NCBI GenBank assembly: GCA_029959085.1
Contig: JARWIR010000002.1
Coordinates: forward strand, 42,218,233-42,282,232
Length of the DNA stretch: 64,000 nt
Direction: 5' to 3'
DNA from: Nemophila menziesii
Lineage: Eukaryota; Streptophyta; Magnoliopsida; Boraginales; Hydrophyllaceae
Below the pieces are notes generated by a model. The model was not told where the DNA came from and made no database searches. It saw nothing but the letters and a program-made list of their open reading frames with translations. Both the position numbers and the translations under genes were made by a program. Positions within the stretch are counted from its first letter, which is position 1. The number at the start of each line of letters is the position of its first letter. Shown in pieces: positions 9,918 to 22,563 of this stretch.

Positions 9918-10512
9918 AAAAAAATATTTAATAAAGGTTGTATGAACTTAAGTTCTGAATGATATATACAATAATTGTGCAGGAGTTATCAATGATATTA
10001 ATACAACATTGTAGGAAAAATACTACATTTACAATAGAAAAAAATAAAATAAAAGAATCTAACTTATTATCACACTCCAAAATTGTACAAAATTCATTCA
10101 ACACATTTTTTTTATCCGTCAGTTTTCATAGCCACCTCTGAATATTCGCGAACATCTCTTGTCTAACTTTTATCAAAGTTATCCTTGTATCACAGTTGCA
10201 ATTTACAAACATTAAAAACTTTGATTTTGTAACCTAAAATGAGAAAATCACCTAAGAAGGTTAGTCAGATATATAGAAAAATCACGTAAAAGAATCTGTT
10301 ACTCACATAATAATTACCCAAAAATTACACCTATAATTAACCCTTCACAGTAAATGTTTTACCACTTCCAAAAGGTCCTGATCTAGTCATACACAAATCT
10401 ACAGACATAATTACCCAAGAATCTGTTAATATTGAATTAATATGAAGTGTAAGTAAAAAAAACAACCTATTATATATCTCATACCCTTACATACCTGTAA
10501 ATTATCCATTTA
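9918..10512 (-). other. Array-unit spacer between VIT exon 3 and the unknown ORF
   Basis: About 595 bp without a recognised gene. On the minus strand it holds a 23-codon ORF (10408-10337) ending GPFGSGKTFTVKG, which contains a Walker-A-like GxxGxGKT. Further on (about 10200-10131) is a stretch that in some units reads VRPRDVREYSEVAMKTDG before a stop. In units near 15370, 20590, 23200 and 62390 that stretch is preceded in frame by DNFDV. In this unit and several others one G is missing, shifting the frame. These may be further captured exon pieces; no identity is assigned. Confidence 0.45.
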
Positions 10513-11349
10513 TTAGATCACATCAAGTGCTTCTTTATCATTGCGAGTAAAAGATTTGAGGATAATGAAGGCCAATATAGGCGCACATCCAAAAACAATA
10601 AATGCTGTAAAAGTCACTAATCCGTTCTTCCATGGCTTTTCCGATGATTCATCTGGTGGTAACATACCTTTCTCAGTTGCCATCTTTTCGTCTACTAATA
10701 CATCCTTATACTTTGCAAATATGGTCACCACCTAATTCATTAACAATTCAATCATTAATTTATAAATATGAATTAATATATCTTAGTATATATAATTAGT
10801 ACGTACTGTGGTTGCATCATCAAGATCCATTCCAAGAGCTTGATATTGTTCTAGTAATTGTTGTTTTTGCAAGGTGGGATGATTGGCTACATCCCATTCT
10901 GTGACCGATCTTTCCTTTGCAGCGACGTCATTCTCTGTGCTGCTTGACACGTAATCTCCAAACCCCATTGAATTTCCATCAGCCACCAAATTTGCAAATC
11001 CCATTACCAGAACATCACCTGTTAAAATTAGCTATAAATTATGCGCTACATGTACACTTGCACCCGTAATTGATTAATATTCCTGTAATTAATTATATAA
11101 GTTACCAGAAGAAAGATGGCCAGCAGAGATGGAAGAAATTAAAGCAAAAGAAGTGATAATAGCATCAAGGCCTCCATATATAATGCTTTTCACAAATTCA
11201 CCTTTCCATGGTTCCTTTGGTCTTTCGCGCTCATTCAATCCTTTTTTACCTTCCTCCAATTCTCCATTATTTTTAGATCCATCCAACAATGGCCTCTTGC
11301 TATTTCCAGAGCCACCACCATCATCAGCATTATCGTTGTTTCTACCCAT
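10513..11349 (-). pseudogene. VIT-family gene fragment, unit 3
   Basis: Same three-exon fragment. Distinguishing changes are GELEEGKKGL in exon 1, DAIITSF in segment 1, VLVMGFAN at the start of segment 2, and VVTIF instead of VVNIF at the exon 3 start. All splice borders are intact. Confidence 0.88.
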
Positions 11350-11405
11350 TCCTTGAAATTTAGATGATCGGTACAGCTCGATATGTTCGTGTTATATATA
11401 ATAGA

Positions 11406-11967
11406 TAGATATGTATCATAAACATATACTTCTCTTTCTTTACCAAAAATAGATATATGTAGTAAACATATACATGATAACTTACAGCACATTTTACCAT
11501 CCATAAAGATTGTTGTTCAACATCTACTGTTCGAACAGAAGGTAATAAAGATTCTTCTTGATCATATCTCGATTAGTGCTGTATCCGTAAATCTATTTCA
11601 ATTTGGATATTTTGGTAATTCTTCTTAAATTAGATAACGTAAGTTACAAAAAAATTCCCCCAAATTAACACAATTTCCAGCGTAAGTACCAATTTGTGGA
11701 CAAAAAAACCGTAAATGAAGTAAAGAGGAGAGAAAATTATGATTAGAGATGATTAGAGAAACGCTAACCGTCTTCTCCTAAGAATTGCGATCCGGCCCTC
11801 CTTTGCTTCAGTATAGGTGCTGGCCGACCACGGCCACCGCCACCACCTCTGTCATCAACATCGGCTTCTTCTTTAATAAATGAAGACCTTCCCCCTTTCC
11901 GAGCAGTTTTGGCGCTGTAATCTTCCTCCTCCTATACTTCCTCATCGTCGTCTCTTCTCCTCGGCAT
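11406..11967 (-). pseudogene. SPT5-like 5' fragment, unit 3
   Basis: Exon 1 at 11769-11967 with the TAG at codon 12; NGN segment about 11486-11574; GKEREV form downstream. Confidence 0.76.
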
Positions 11968-12142
11968 AGCTTGGTTTGATATAACTTAAACGCTTAGTAA
12001 ATCCGTCATTTTAATTGGGAGTTTCTCCATAACCGTTGAAGAGAATGGAGAAAAAAAATAAGGCGTTTGGGAATTTTGTAAGAAGTGGAAATGGGAAGTT
12101 AAAAAACAGATATTAAGGAAAATAATAAAAATATGTGGATGG

Positions 12143-12523
12143 TCAAGATCTATTTAAGATGTCAGATTCTTTGGACTTACATTGCGGATAGCTTCTGGTG
12201 TACAATCTGGTTCGGGAGTTTTGCAAGTGAAGTGCAGCTTCTTCTGGAGTACTCTCAAACATGGAAAAACATTGTAATATCTCGAGAAAGCCGTGATAGT
12301 GTTCTTCTGTAACTTGTACACCTTGAAATAAATATATTGCAGAGTGATTGATTTTTATGATATGTACTTTAAGATCAAAATTATTATTCAAATGGAAAGA
12401 GTTTAATTTGTCATTTGCTACTGTCCATAGTGGTTTTGTATGTTGGGTAATACAACGTAAGGGGTATATGGTGCAATTAAGTACACCAAAAACAATTAGG
12501 CACCAATGGAGAAAGTAAATCAA
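12143..12523 (-). CDS. Unknown 126-codon ORF, unit 3/4
   Basis: Intact copy; differs from the 9537 copy by Leu to Arg (NSRTRLY) and Gly to Asp near the end. Confidence 0.38.
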   Translation of the reverse strand: MIYFLHWCLIVFGVLNCTIYPLRCITQHTKPLWTVANDKLNSFHLNNNFDLKVHIIKINHSAIYLFQGVQVTEEHYHGFLEILQCFSMFESTPEEAALHLQNSRTRLYTRSYPQCKSKESDILNRS

Positions 12524-13118
12524 AAAAAAATATTTAATAAAGGTTGTATGAACTTAAGTTCTGAATGATATATACAATAATTGTGCAGGAGTTATCAATG
12601 ATATTAATACAACATTGTAGGAAAAATACTACATTTACGATAGAAAAAAATAAAATAAAAGAATCTAACTTATTATCACACTCCAAAATTGTACAAAATT
12701 CATTCAACACATTTTTTTTATCCGTCAGTTTTCATAGCCACCTCTGAATATTCGCGAACATCTCTTGTCTAACTTTTATCAAAGTTATCCTTGTATCACA
12801 GTTGCAATTTACAAACATTAAAAACTTTGATTTTGTAACCTAAAATGAGAAAATCACCTAAGAAGGTTAGTCAGATATATAGAAAAATCACGTAAAAGAA
12901 TCTGTTACTCACATAATAATTACCCAAAAATTACACCTATAATTAACCCTTCACAGTAAATGTTTTACCACTTCCAAAAGGTCCTGATCTAGTCATACAC
13001 AAATCTACAGACATAATTACCCAAGAATCTGTTAATATTGAATTAATATGAAGTGTAAGTAAAAAAAACAACCTATTATATATCTCATACCCTTACATAC
13101 CTGTAAATTATCCATTTA

Positions 13119-13955
13119 TTAGATCACATCAAGTGCTTCTTTATCATTGCGAGTAAAAGATTTGAGGATAATGAAGGCCAATATAGGCGCACATCCAAAA
13201 ACAATAAATGCTGTAAAAGTCACTAATCCGTTCTTCCATGGCTTTTCCGATGATTCATCTGGTGGTAACATACCTTTCTCAGTTGCCATCTTTTCGTCAA
13301 CTAATACATCCTTATACTTTGCAAATATGGTCACCACCTAATTCATTAACAATTCAATCATTAATTTATAAATATGAATTAATATATCTTAGTATATATA
13401 ATTAGTACGTACTGTGGTTGCATCATCAAGATCCATTCCAAGAGCTTGATATTGTTCTAGTAATTGTTGTTTTTGTAAGGTGGGATGATTGGCTACATCC
13501 CATTCTGTGACCGATCTTTCCTTTGCAGCCACGTCATTCTCTGTGCTGCTTGACACGTAATCTCCAAACCCCATTGTATTTCCATCAGCCACCAAATTTG
13601 CAAATCCCAATACCAGAACATCACCTGTTAAAATTAGCTATAAATTATGCGCTACATGTACACTTGCACCCGTAATTGATTAATATTCCTGTAATTAATT
13701 ATATAAGTTACCAGAAGAAAGATGGCCAGCAGAGATGGAAGAAATTAAAGCAAAAGAAGTGATAATAGCATCAAGGCCTCCATATATAATGCTCTTCACA
13801 AATTCACCTTTCCATGGTTCCTTTGGTCTTTCTCGCTCATGCAATCCTTTTTTACCTTTCTCCAATTCTCCATTATTTTTAGATCCATCCAACAATGGCC
13901 TCTTGCTATTTCCAGAGCCACCACCATCATCAGCATTATCGTTGTTTCTACCCAT
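13119..13955 (-). pseudogene. VIT-family gene fragment, unit 4
   Basis: Variant class shared with units 7 and 12: HERERPK in exon 1, DAIITSF, GNTMGFGDY in exon 2, and a TAG-bearing change just upstream of exon 1 (CAGCTAGATATGTTAGTG). Exon 3 starts VVTIF. Confidence 0.88.
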
Positions 13956-14011
13956 TCCTTGAAATTTAGATGATCGGTACAGCTAGATATGTTAGTGTTA
14001 TATATAATAGA

Positions 14012-14573
14012 TAGATATGTATCATAAACATATACTTCTCTTTCTTTACCAAAAATAGATATATGTAGTAAACATATACATGATAACTTACATCACATTT
14101 TACCATCCATAAAGATTGTTGTTCAACATCTACTGTTCGAACAGAAGGTAATAAAGATTCTTCTTGATCATATCTCGATTAGTGCTGTATCCGTAAATCT
14201 ATTTCAATTTGGATATTTTGGTAATTCTTCTTAAATTAGATAACCTAAGTTACAAAAAAATTCCCCCAAATTAACACAATTTCCAGCGTAAGTACCAATT
14301 TGTGGACAAAAAAACCGTAAATGAAGTAAAGAGGAGAGAAAATTATGATTAGAGATGATTAGAGAAACGCTAACCGTCTTCTCCTAGGAATTGCGATCCG
14401 GCCCTCCTTTGCTTCAGTATAGGTGCTGGCCGACCACGGCCAACGCCACCACCTCTGTCATCAACATCGGCTTCTTCTTCAATAAATGAAGATCTTCCCC
14501 CTTTCCGAGCAGTTTTGGCGCTGTAATCTTCCTCCTCCTATACTTCCTCATCGTCGTCTCTTCTCCTCGGCAT
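14012..14573 (-). pseudogene. SPT5-like 5' fragment, unit 4
   Basis: Exon 1 at 14375-14573; NGN segment about 14092-14180, ending MVKCD because of a GCT to GAT change next to the donor. That change is shared with units 7 and 12. Confidence 0.76.
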
Positions 14574-14748
14574 AGCTTGGTTTGATATAACTTAAACGCT
14601 TAGTAAATCCGTCATTTTAATTGGGAGTTTCTCCATAACCGTTGAAGAGAATGGAGAAAAAAAATAAGGCGTTTGGGAATTTTGTAAGAAGTGGAAATGG
14701 GAAGTTAAAAAACAGATATTAAGGAAAATAATAAAAATATGTGGATGG

Positions 14749-15129
14749 TCAAGATCTATTTAAGATGTCAGATTCTTTGGACTTACATTGCGGATAGCTT
14801 CTGGTGTACAATCTGGTTCGGGAGTTTTGTAAGTGAAGTGCAGCTTCTTCTGGAGTACTCTCAAATATGGAAAAACATTGTAATATCTCGAGAAAGCCGT
14901 GATAGTTTGCTTCTGTAACTTGTACACCTTGAAATAAATATATTGCAGAGTGATTGATTTTTATGATATGTACTTTAAGATCAAAATTATTATTCAAATG
15001 GAAAGAGTTTAATTTGTCATTTGCTACTGTCCATAGTGGTTTTGTATGTTGGGTAATACAACGTAAGGGGTATATGGTGCAATTAAGTACACCAAAAACA
15101 ATTAGGCACCAATGGAGAAAGTAAATCAA
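14749..15129 (-). CDS. Unknown 126-codon ORF, unit 4/5
   Basis: Intact copy with private EANYHGF and the CFSIFES variant shared with the 22564 and 59151 copies. Confidence 0.38.
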   Translation of the reverse strand: MIYFLHWCLIVFGVLNCTIYPLRCITQHTKPLWTVANDKLNSFHLNNNFDLKVHIIKINHSAIYLFQGVQVTEANYHGFLEILQCFSIFESTPEEAALHLQNSRTRLYTRSYPQCKSKESDILNRS

Positions 15130-15725
15130 AAAAAAATATTTAATAAAGGTTGTATGAACTTAAGTTCTGAATGATATATACAATAATTGTGCAGGAGTTA
15201 TCAATGATATTAATACAACATTGTAGGAAAAATACTACATTTACAATAGAAAAAAATAAAATAAAAGAATCTAACTTATTATCACACTCCAAAATTGTAC
15301 AAAATTCATTCAACACATTTTTTTTATCCGTCAGTTTTCATAGCCACCTCTGAATATTCGCGAACATCTCTTGGTCTAACTACATCAAAGTTATCCTTGT
15401 ATCACAGTTGCAATTTACAAACATTAAAAACTTTGATTTTGTAACCTAAAATGAGAAAATCACCTAAAAAGGTTAGTCAGATATATAGAAAAAATCACGT
15501 AAAAGAATCTGTTACTCACATAATAATTACCCAAAAATTACACCTATAATTAACCCTTCACAGTAAATGTTTTACCACTTCCAAAAGGTCCTGATCTAGT
15601 CATACACAAATCTACAGACATAATTACCCAAGAATCTGTTAATATTGAATTAATATGAAGTGTAAGTAAAAAAAACAACCTATTATATATCTCATACCCT
15701 TACATACCTGTAAATTATCCATTTA

Positions 15726-16562
15726 TTAGATCACATCAAGTGCTTCTTTATCATTGCGAGTAAAAGATTTGAGGATAATGAAGGCCAATATAGGCGCACA
15801 TCCAAAAACAATAAATGCTGTAAAAGTCACTAATCCGTTCTTCCATGGCTTTTCCGATGATTCATCTGGTGGTAACATACCTTTCTCAGTTGCCATCTTT
15901 TCGTCTACTAATACATCCTTATACTTTGCAAATATGTTCACCACCTAATTCATTAACAATTCAATCATTAATTTATAAATATGAATTAATATATCTTAGT
16001 ATATATAATTAGTACGTACTGTGGTTGCATCATCAAGATCCATTCCAAGAGCTTGATATTGTTCTAGTAATTGTTGTTTTTGCAAGGTGGGATGATTGGC
16101 TACATCCCATTCTGTGACCGATCTTTCTTTTGCAGCCACGTCATTCTCTGTGCTGCTTGACATGTAATCTCCAAACCCCATTGAATTTCCATCAGCCACC
16201 AAATTTGCAAATCCCAATACCAGAACATCACCTGTTAAAATTAGCTATAAATTATGCGCTACATGTACACTTGCACCCGTAATTGATTAATATTCCTGTA
16301 ATTAATTATATAAGTTACCAGAAGAAAGATGGCCAGCAGAGATGGAAGAAATTAAAGCAAAAGAAGTGACAATAGCATCAAGGCCTCCATATATAATGAT
16401 CTTCACAAATTCACCTTTCCATGGTTCCTTTGGTCTTTCGCGCTCATTCAATCCTTTTTTACCTTTCTCCAATTCTCCATTATTTTTAGATCCATCCAAC
16501 AATGGCCTCTTGCTATTTCCAGAGCCACCACCATCATCAGCATTATCGTTGTTTCTACCCAT
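15726..16562 (-). pseudogene. VIT-family gene fragment, unit 5
   Basis: Carries the GDYMSSS and VVNIF forms otherwise seen together only in units 1 and 8, and a private Ser to Ile change in segment 1 (FVKIIIYGG). It directly follows a class-4 unit, as unit 8 does. Confidence 0.88.
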
Positions 16563-16618
16563 TCCTTGAAATTTAGATGATCGGTACAGCTCGATATGTT
16601 CGTGTTATATATAATAGA

Positions 16619-17180
16619 TAGATATGTATCATAAACATATACTTCTCTTACTTTACCAAAAATAGATATATGTAGTAAACATATACATGATAACTTACAG
16701 CACATTTTACCATCCATAAAGATTGTTGTTCAACATCTACTGTTCGAACAGAAGGTAATAAAGATTCTTCTTGATCATATCTCGATTAGTGCTGTATCCG
16801 TAAATCTATTTCAATTTGGATATTTTGGTAATTCTTCTTAAATTAGATAACCTAAGTTACAAAAAAATTCCCCCAAATTAACACAATTTCCAGCGTAAGT
16901 ACCAATTTGTGGACAAAAAAACCGTAAATGAAGTAAAGAGGAGAGAAAATTATGATTAGAGATGATTAGAGAAACGCTAACCGTCTTCTCCTAAGAATTG
17001 CGATCCGGCCCTCCTTTGCTTCAGTATAGGTGCTGGCCGACCACTGCCACCGCCACCACCTCTGTCATCAACATCGGCTTCTTCTTTAATAAATGAAGAC
17101 CTTCCCCCTTTCCGAGCAGTTTTGGCGCTGTAATCTTCCTCCTCCTATACTTCCTCATCGTCGTCTCTTCTCCTCGGCAT
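16619..17180 (-). pseudogene. SPT5-like 5' fragment, unit 5
   Basis: Exon 1 at 16982-17180, with one private change in the Gly/Arg-rich stretch; NGN segment about 16699-16787; GKVREV form downstream. Confidence 0.76.
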
Positions 17181-17355
17181 AGCTTGGTTTGATATAACTT
17201 AAACGCTTAGTAAATCCGTCATTTTAATTGGGAGTTTCTCCATAACCGTTGAAGAGAATGGAGAAAAAAAATAAGGCGTTTGGGAATTTTGTAAGAAGTG
17301 GAAATGGAAAGTTAAAAAACAGATATTAAGGAAAATAATAAAAATATGTGGATGA

Positions 17356-17736
17356 TCAAGATCTATTTAAGATGCCAGATTCTTTGGACTTACATTGCGG
17401 ATAGCTTCTGGTGTACAATCTGGTTCGGGAGTTTTGCAAGTGAAGTGCAGCTTCTTCTGGAGTACTCTCAAACATGGAAAAACATTGTAATATCTCGAGA
17501 AAGCCGTGATAGTGTGCTTCTGTAACTTGTACACCTTGAAATAAATATATTGCAGAGTGATTGATTTTTATGATATGTACTTTAAGATCAAAATTATTAT
17601 TCAAATGGAAAGAGTTTAATTTGTCATTTGCTACTGTCCATAGTGGTTTTGTATGTTGGGTAATACAACGTAAGGGGTATATGGTGCAATTAAGTACACC
17701 AAAAACAATTAGGCACCAATGGAGAAAGTAAATCAA
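17356..17736 (-). CDS. Unknown 126-codon ORF, unit 5/6
   Basis: Intact copy with the EAHYHGF form, which appears to be the commonest version. Confidence 0.38.
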   Translation of the reverse strand: MIYFLHWCLIVFGVLNCTIYPLRCITQHTKPLWTVANDKLNSFHLNNNFDLKVHIIKINHSAIYLFQGVQVTEAHYHGFLEILQCFSMFESTPEEAALHLQNSRTRLYTRSYPQCKSKESGILNRS

Positions 17737-18331
17737 AAAAAAATATTTAATAAAGGTTGTATGAACTTAAGTTCTGAATGATATATACAATAATTGTGCA
17801 GGAGTTATCAATGATATTAATACAACATTGTAGGAAAAATACTACATTTACAATAGCAAAAAATAAAATAAAAGAATCTAACTTATTATCACACTCCAAA
17901 ATTGTACAAAATTCATTCAACACATTTTTTTTATCCGTCAGTTTTCATAGCCACCTCTGAATATTCGCGAACATCTCTTGTCTAACTTTTATCAAAGTTA
18001 TCCTTGTATCACAGTTGCAATTTACAAACATTAAAAACTTTGATTTTGTAACCTAAAATGAGAAAATCACCTAAGAAGGTTTGTCAGATATATAGAAAAA
18101 TCACGTAAAAGAATCTGTTACTCACATAATAATTACCCAAAAATTACACCTATAATTAACCCTTCACAGTAAATGTTTTACCACTTCCAAAAGGTCCTGA
18201 TCTAGTCATACACAAATCTACAGACATAATTACCCAAGAATCTGTTAATATTGAATTAATATGAAGTGTAAGAAAAAAAAACAACCTATTATATATCTCA
18301 TACCCTTACATACCTGTAAATTATCCATTTA

Positions 18332-19166
18332 TTAGATCACATAAAGTGCTTCTTTATCATTGCGAGTAAAAGATTTGAGGATAATGAAGGCCAATATAGG
18401 CGCACATCCAAAAACAATAAATGCTGTAAAAGTCACTAATCCGTTCTTCCATGGCTTTTCCGATGATTCATCTGGTGGTAACATACCTTTCTCAGTTGCC
18501 ATCTTTTCGTCTACTAATACATCCTTATACTTTGCAAATATGGTCACCACCTAATTCATTAACAATTCAATCATTAATTTATAAATATGAATTAATATTA
18601 TAGTATATATAATTAGTACGTACTGTGGTTGCATCATCAAGATCCATTCCAAGAGCTTGATATTGTTCTAGTAATTGTTGTTTTTGTAAGGTGGGATGAT
18701 TGGCTACATCCCATTCTGTGACCGATCTTTCCTTTGCAGCCACGTCATTCTCTGTGCCGCTTGACACGTAATCTCCAAACCCCATTGAATTTCCATCAGC
18801 CACCAAATTTGCAAATCCCAATACCAGAACATCACCTGTTAAAATTAGCTATAAATTATGCGCTACATGTACACTTGCACCCGTAATTGATTAATATTCC
18901 TGTAATTAATTATATAAGTTACCAGAAGAAAGATGGCCAGCAGAGATGGAAGAAATTAAAGCAAAAGAAGTGACAATAGCATCAAGGCCTCCATATATAA
19001 TGCTCTTCACAAATTCACCTTTCCATGGTTCCTTTGGTCTTTCGCGCTCATTCAATCCTTTTTTACCTTTCTCCAATTCTCCATTATTTTTAGATCCATC
19101 CAACAATGGCCTCTTGCTATTTCCAGAGCCACCACCATCATCAGCATTATCGTTGTTTCTACCCAT
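18332..19166 (-). pseudogene. VIT-family gene fragment, unit 6
   Basis: SSGTEND form of exon 2, VVTIF form of exon 3, and a private Asp to Tyr change near the end (KEALYVI). A 2-bp length change lies in the intron between exons 2 and 3. Confidence 0.88.
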
Positions 19167-19222
19167 TCCTTGAAATTTAGATGATCGGTACAGCTCGATA
19201 TGTTCGTGTTATATATAATAGA

Positions 19223-19784
19223 TAGATATGTATCATAAACATATACTTCTCTTACTTTACCAAAAATAGATATATGTAGTAAACATATACATGATAACTT
19301 ACCGCACATTTTACCATCCATAAAGATTGTTGTTCAACATCTACTGTTCGAACAGAAGGTAATAAAGATTCTTCTTGATCATATCTCGATTAGTGCTGTA
19401 TCCATAAATCTATTTCAATTTGGATATTTTGGTAATTCTTCTTAAATTAGATAACGTAAGTTACAAAAAAATTCCCCCAAATTAACACAATTTCCAGCGT
19501 AAGTACCAATTTGTGGACAAAAAAACCGTAAATGAAGTAAAGAGGAGAGAAAATTATGATTAGAGATGATTAGAGAAACGCTAACCGTCTTCTCCTAAGA
19601 ATTGCGATCCGGCCCTCCTTTGCTTCAGTATAGGTGCTGGCCGACCACGGCCACCGCCACCACCTCTGTCATCAACATCGGCTTCTTCTTTAATAAATGA
19701 AGACCTTCCCCCTTTCCGAGCAGTTTTGGCGCTGTAATCTTCCTCCTCCTATACTTCCTCATCGTCGTCTCTTCTCCTCGGCAT
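19223..19784 (-). pseudogene. SPT5-like 5' fragment, unit 6
   Basis: Exon 1 at 19586-19784; NGN segment about 19303-19391 with a silent GCT to GCG change at the donor-side Ala; GKVREV form downstream. Confidence 0.76.
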
Positions 19785-19959
19785 AGCTTGGTTTGATATA
19801 ACTTAAACGCTTAGTAAATCCGTCATTTTAATTGGGAGTTTCTCCATAACTGTTGAAGAGAATGGAGAAAAAAAATAAGGCGTTTGGGAATTTTGTAAGA
19901 AGTGGAAATGGGAAGTTAAAAAACAGATATTAAGGAAAATAATAAAAATATGTGGATCG

Positions 19960-20340
19960 TCAAGATCTATTTAAGATGCCAGATTCTTTGGACTTACATT
20001 GCGGATAGCTTCTGGTGTACAATCTGGTTCGGGAGTTTTGCAAGTGAAGTGCAGCTTCTTCTGGAGTACTCTCAAACATGGAAAAACATTGTAATATCTC
20101 GAGAAAGCCTTGATAGTGTGCTTCTGTAACTTGTACACCTTGAAATAAATATATTGCAGAGTGATTGATTTTTATGATATGTACTTTAAGATCAAAATTA
20201 TTATTCAAATGGAAAGAGTTTAATTTGTCATTTGCTACTGTCCATAGTGGTTTTGTATGTTGGGTAATACAACGTAAGGGGTATATGGTGCAATTAAGTA
20301 CACCAAAAACAATTAGGCACCAATGGAGAAAGTAAATCAA
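19960..20340 (-). CDS. Unknown 126-codon ORF, unit 6/7
   Basis: Intact copy with a private His to Gln change (EAHYQGF). Confidence 0.38.
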   Translation of the reverse strand: MIYFLHWCLIVFGVLNCTIYPLRCITQHTKPLWTVANDKLNSFHLNNNFDLKVHIIKINHSAIYLFQGVQVTEAHYQGFLEILQCFSMFESTPEEAALHLQNSRTRLYTRSYPQCKSKESGILNRS

Positions 20341-20935
20341 AAAAAAATATTTAATAAAGGTTGTATGAACTTAAGTTCTGAATGATATATACAATAATTG
20401 TGCAGGAGTTATCAATGATATTAATACAACATTGTAGGAAAAATACTACATTTACAATAGAAAAAAATAAAATAAAAGAATCTAACTTATTATCACACTC
20501 CAAAATTGTACAAAATTCATTCAACACATTTTTTTTATCCGTCAGTTTTCATAGCCACCTCTGAATATTCGCGAACATCTCTTGGTCTAACTACATCAAA
20601 GTTATCCTTGTATCACAGTTGCAATTTACAAACATTAAAAACTTTGATTTTGTAACCTAAAATGAGAAAATCACCTAAGAAGGTTAGTCAGATATATAGA
20701 AAAATCACGTAAAAGAATCTGTTACTCACATAATAATTACCCAAAAATTACACCTATAATTAACCCTTCACAGTAAATGTTTTACCACTTCCAAAAGGTC
20801 CTGATCTAGTCATACACAAATCTACAGACATAATTACCCAAGAATCTGTTAATATTGAATTAATATGAAGTGTAAGTAAAAAAAACAACCTATTATATAT
20901 CTCATACCCTTACATACCTGTAAATTATCCATTTA

Positions 20936-21770
20936 TTAGATCACATCAAGTGCTTCTTTATCATTGCGAGTAAAAGATTTGAGGATAATGAAGGCCAATA
21001 TAGGCGCACATCCAAAAACAATAAATGCTGTAAAAGTCACTAATCCGTTCTTCCATGGCTTTTCCGATGATTCATCTGGTGGTAACATACCTTTCTCAGT
21101 TGCCATCTTTTCGTCTACTAATACATCCTTATACTTTGCAAATATGGTCACCACCTAATTCATTAACAATTCAATCATTAATTTATAAATATGAATTAAT
21201 ATTATAGTATATATAATTAGTACGTACTGTGGTTGCATCATCAAGATCCATTCCAAGAGCTTGATATTGTTCTAGTAATTGTTGTTTTTGTAAGGTGGGA
21301 TGATTGGCTACATCCCATTCTGTGACCGATCTTTCCTTTGCAGCCACGTCATTCTCTGTGCCGCTTGACACGTAATCTCCAAACCCCATTGTATTTCCAT
21401 CAGCCACCAAATTTGCAAATCCCAATACCAGAACATCACCTGTTAAAATTAGCTATAAATTATGCGCTACATGTACACTTGCACCCGTAATTGATTAATA
21501 TTCCTGTAATTAATTATATAAGTTACCAGAAGAAAGATGGCCAGCAGAGATGGAAGAAATTAAAGCAAAAGAAGTGATAATAGCATCAAGGCCTCCATAT
21601 ATAATGCTCTTCACAAATTCACCTTTCCATGGTTCCTTTGGTCTTTCTCGCTCATGCAATCCTTTTTTACCTTTCTCCAATTCTCCATTATTTTTAGATC
21701 CATCCAACAATGGCCTCTTGCTATTTCCAGAGCCACCACCATCATCAGCATTATCGTTGTTTCTACCCAT
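20936..21770 (-). pseudogene. VIT-family gene fragment, unit 7
   Basis: Class shared with units 4 and 12 (HERERPK, DAIITSF, GNTMGFGDY, CAGCTAGATATG upstream), with the SSGTEND form of exon 2. Frame and splice sites are intact. Confidence 0.88.
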
Positions 21771-21826
21771 TCCTTGAAATTTAGATGATCGGTACAGCTA
21801 GATATGTTAGTGTTATATATAATAGA

Positions 21827-22388
21827 TAGATATGTATCATAAATATATACTTCTCTTTCTTTACCAAAAATAGATATATGTAGTAAACATATACATGATA
21901 ACTTACATCACATTTTACCATCCATAAAGATTGTTGTTCAACATCTACTGTTCGAACAGAAGGTAATAAAGATTCTTCTTGATCATATCTCGATTAGTGC
22001 TGTATCCGTAAATCTATTTCAATTTGGATATTTTGGTAATTCTTCTTAAATTAGATAACCTAAGTTACAAAAAAATTCCCCCAAATTAACACAATTTCCA
22101 GCGTAAGTACCAATTTGTGGACAAAAAAACCGTAAATGAAGTAAAGAGGAGAGAAAATTATGATTAGAGATGATTAGAGAAACGCTAACCGTCTTCTCCT
22201 AGGAATTGCGATCCGGCCCTCCTTTGCTTCAGTATAAGTGCTGGCCGACCACGGCCAACGCCACCACCTCTGTCATCAACATCGGCTTCTTCTTCAATAA
22301 ATGAAGACCTTCCCCCTTTCCGAGCAGTTTTGGCGCTGTAATCTTCCTCCTCCTATACTTCCTCATCGTCGTCTCTTCTCCTCGGCAT
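21827..22388 (-). pseudogene. SPT5-like 5' fragment, unit 7
   Basis: Exon 1 at 22190-22388; NGN segment about 21907-21995 ending MVKCD. Same class as units 4 and 12. Confidence 0.76.
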
Positions 22389-22563
22389 AGCTTGGTTTGA
22401 TATAACTTAAACGCTTAGTAAATCCGTCATTTTAATTGGGAGTTTCTCCATAACCGTTGAAGAGAATGGAGAAAAAAAATAAGGCGTTTGGGAATTTTGT
22501 AAGAAGTGGAAATGGGAAGTTAAAAAACAGATATTAAGGAAAATAATAAAAATATGTGGATGG

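Larger units (their letters stand above)
8483..11088 (-). repeat. Reference 2.6-kb array unit
   Basis: A representative 2606-bp period. In descending (minus-strand) order across the period and its neighbour: VIT exons 1-3 (11349 to 10513), spacer with a short P-loop-like ORF (10408-10337), unknown 126-codon ORF (9917-9537), SPT5 5' UTR and exon 1 (about 9558-9163), presumed SPT5 intron 1, SPT5 NGN exon (about 8968-8880), a short segment resembling the next SPT5 exon (about 8840-8800), then the next VIT exon 1 (8743-8500). The fragment order is the same in all complete short units. Confidence 0.9.

Noticed and set aside
9959..10141. 60-codon plus-strand ORF starting MIYTIIVQEL, repeated
   Set aside because: AT-rich spacer without motifs or splice context; its conservation is explained by unit recency.
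10337..10408. Kinesin motor P-loop
   Set aside because: GSGKTFT resembles kinesin, but the VRPR stretch lies after the P-loop rather than before it, and nothing else matches.
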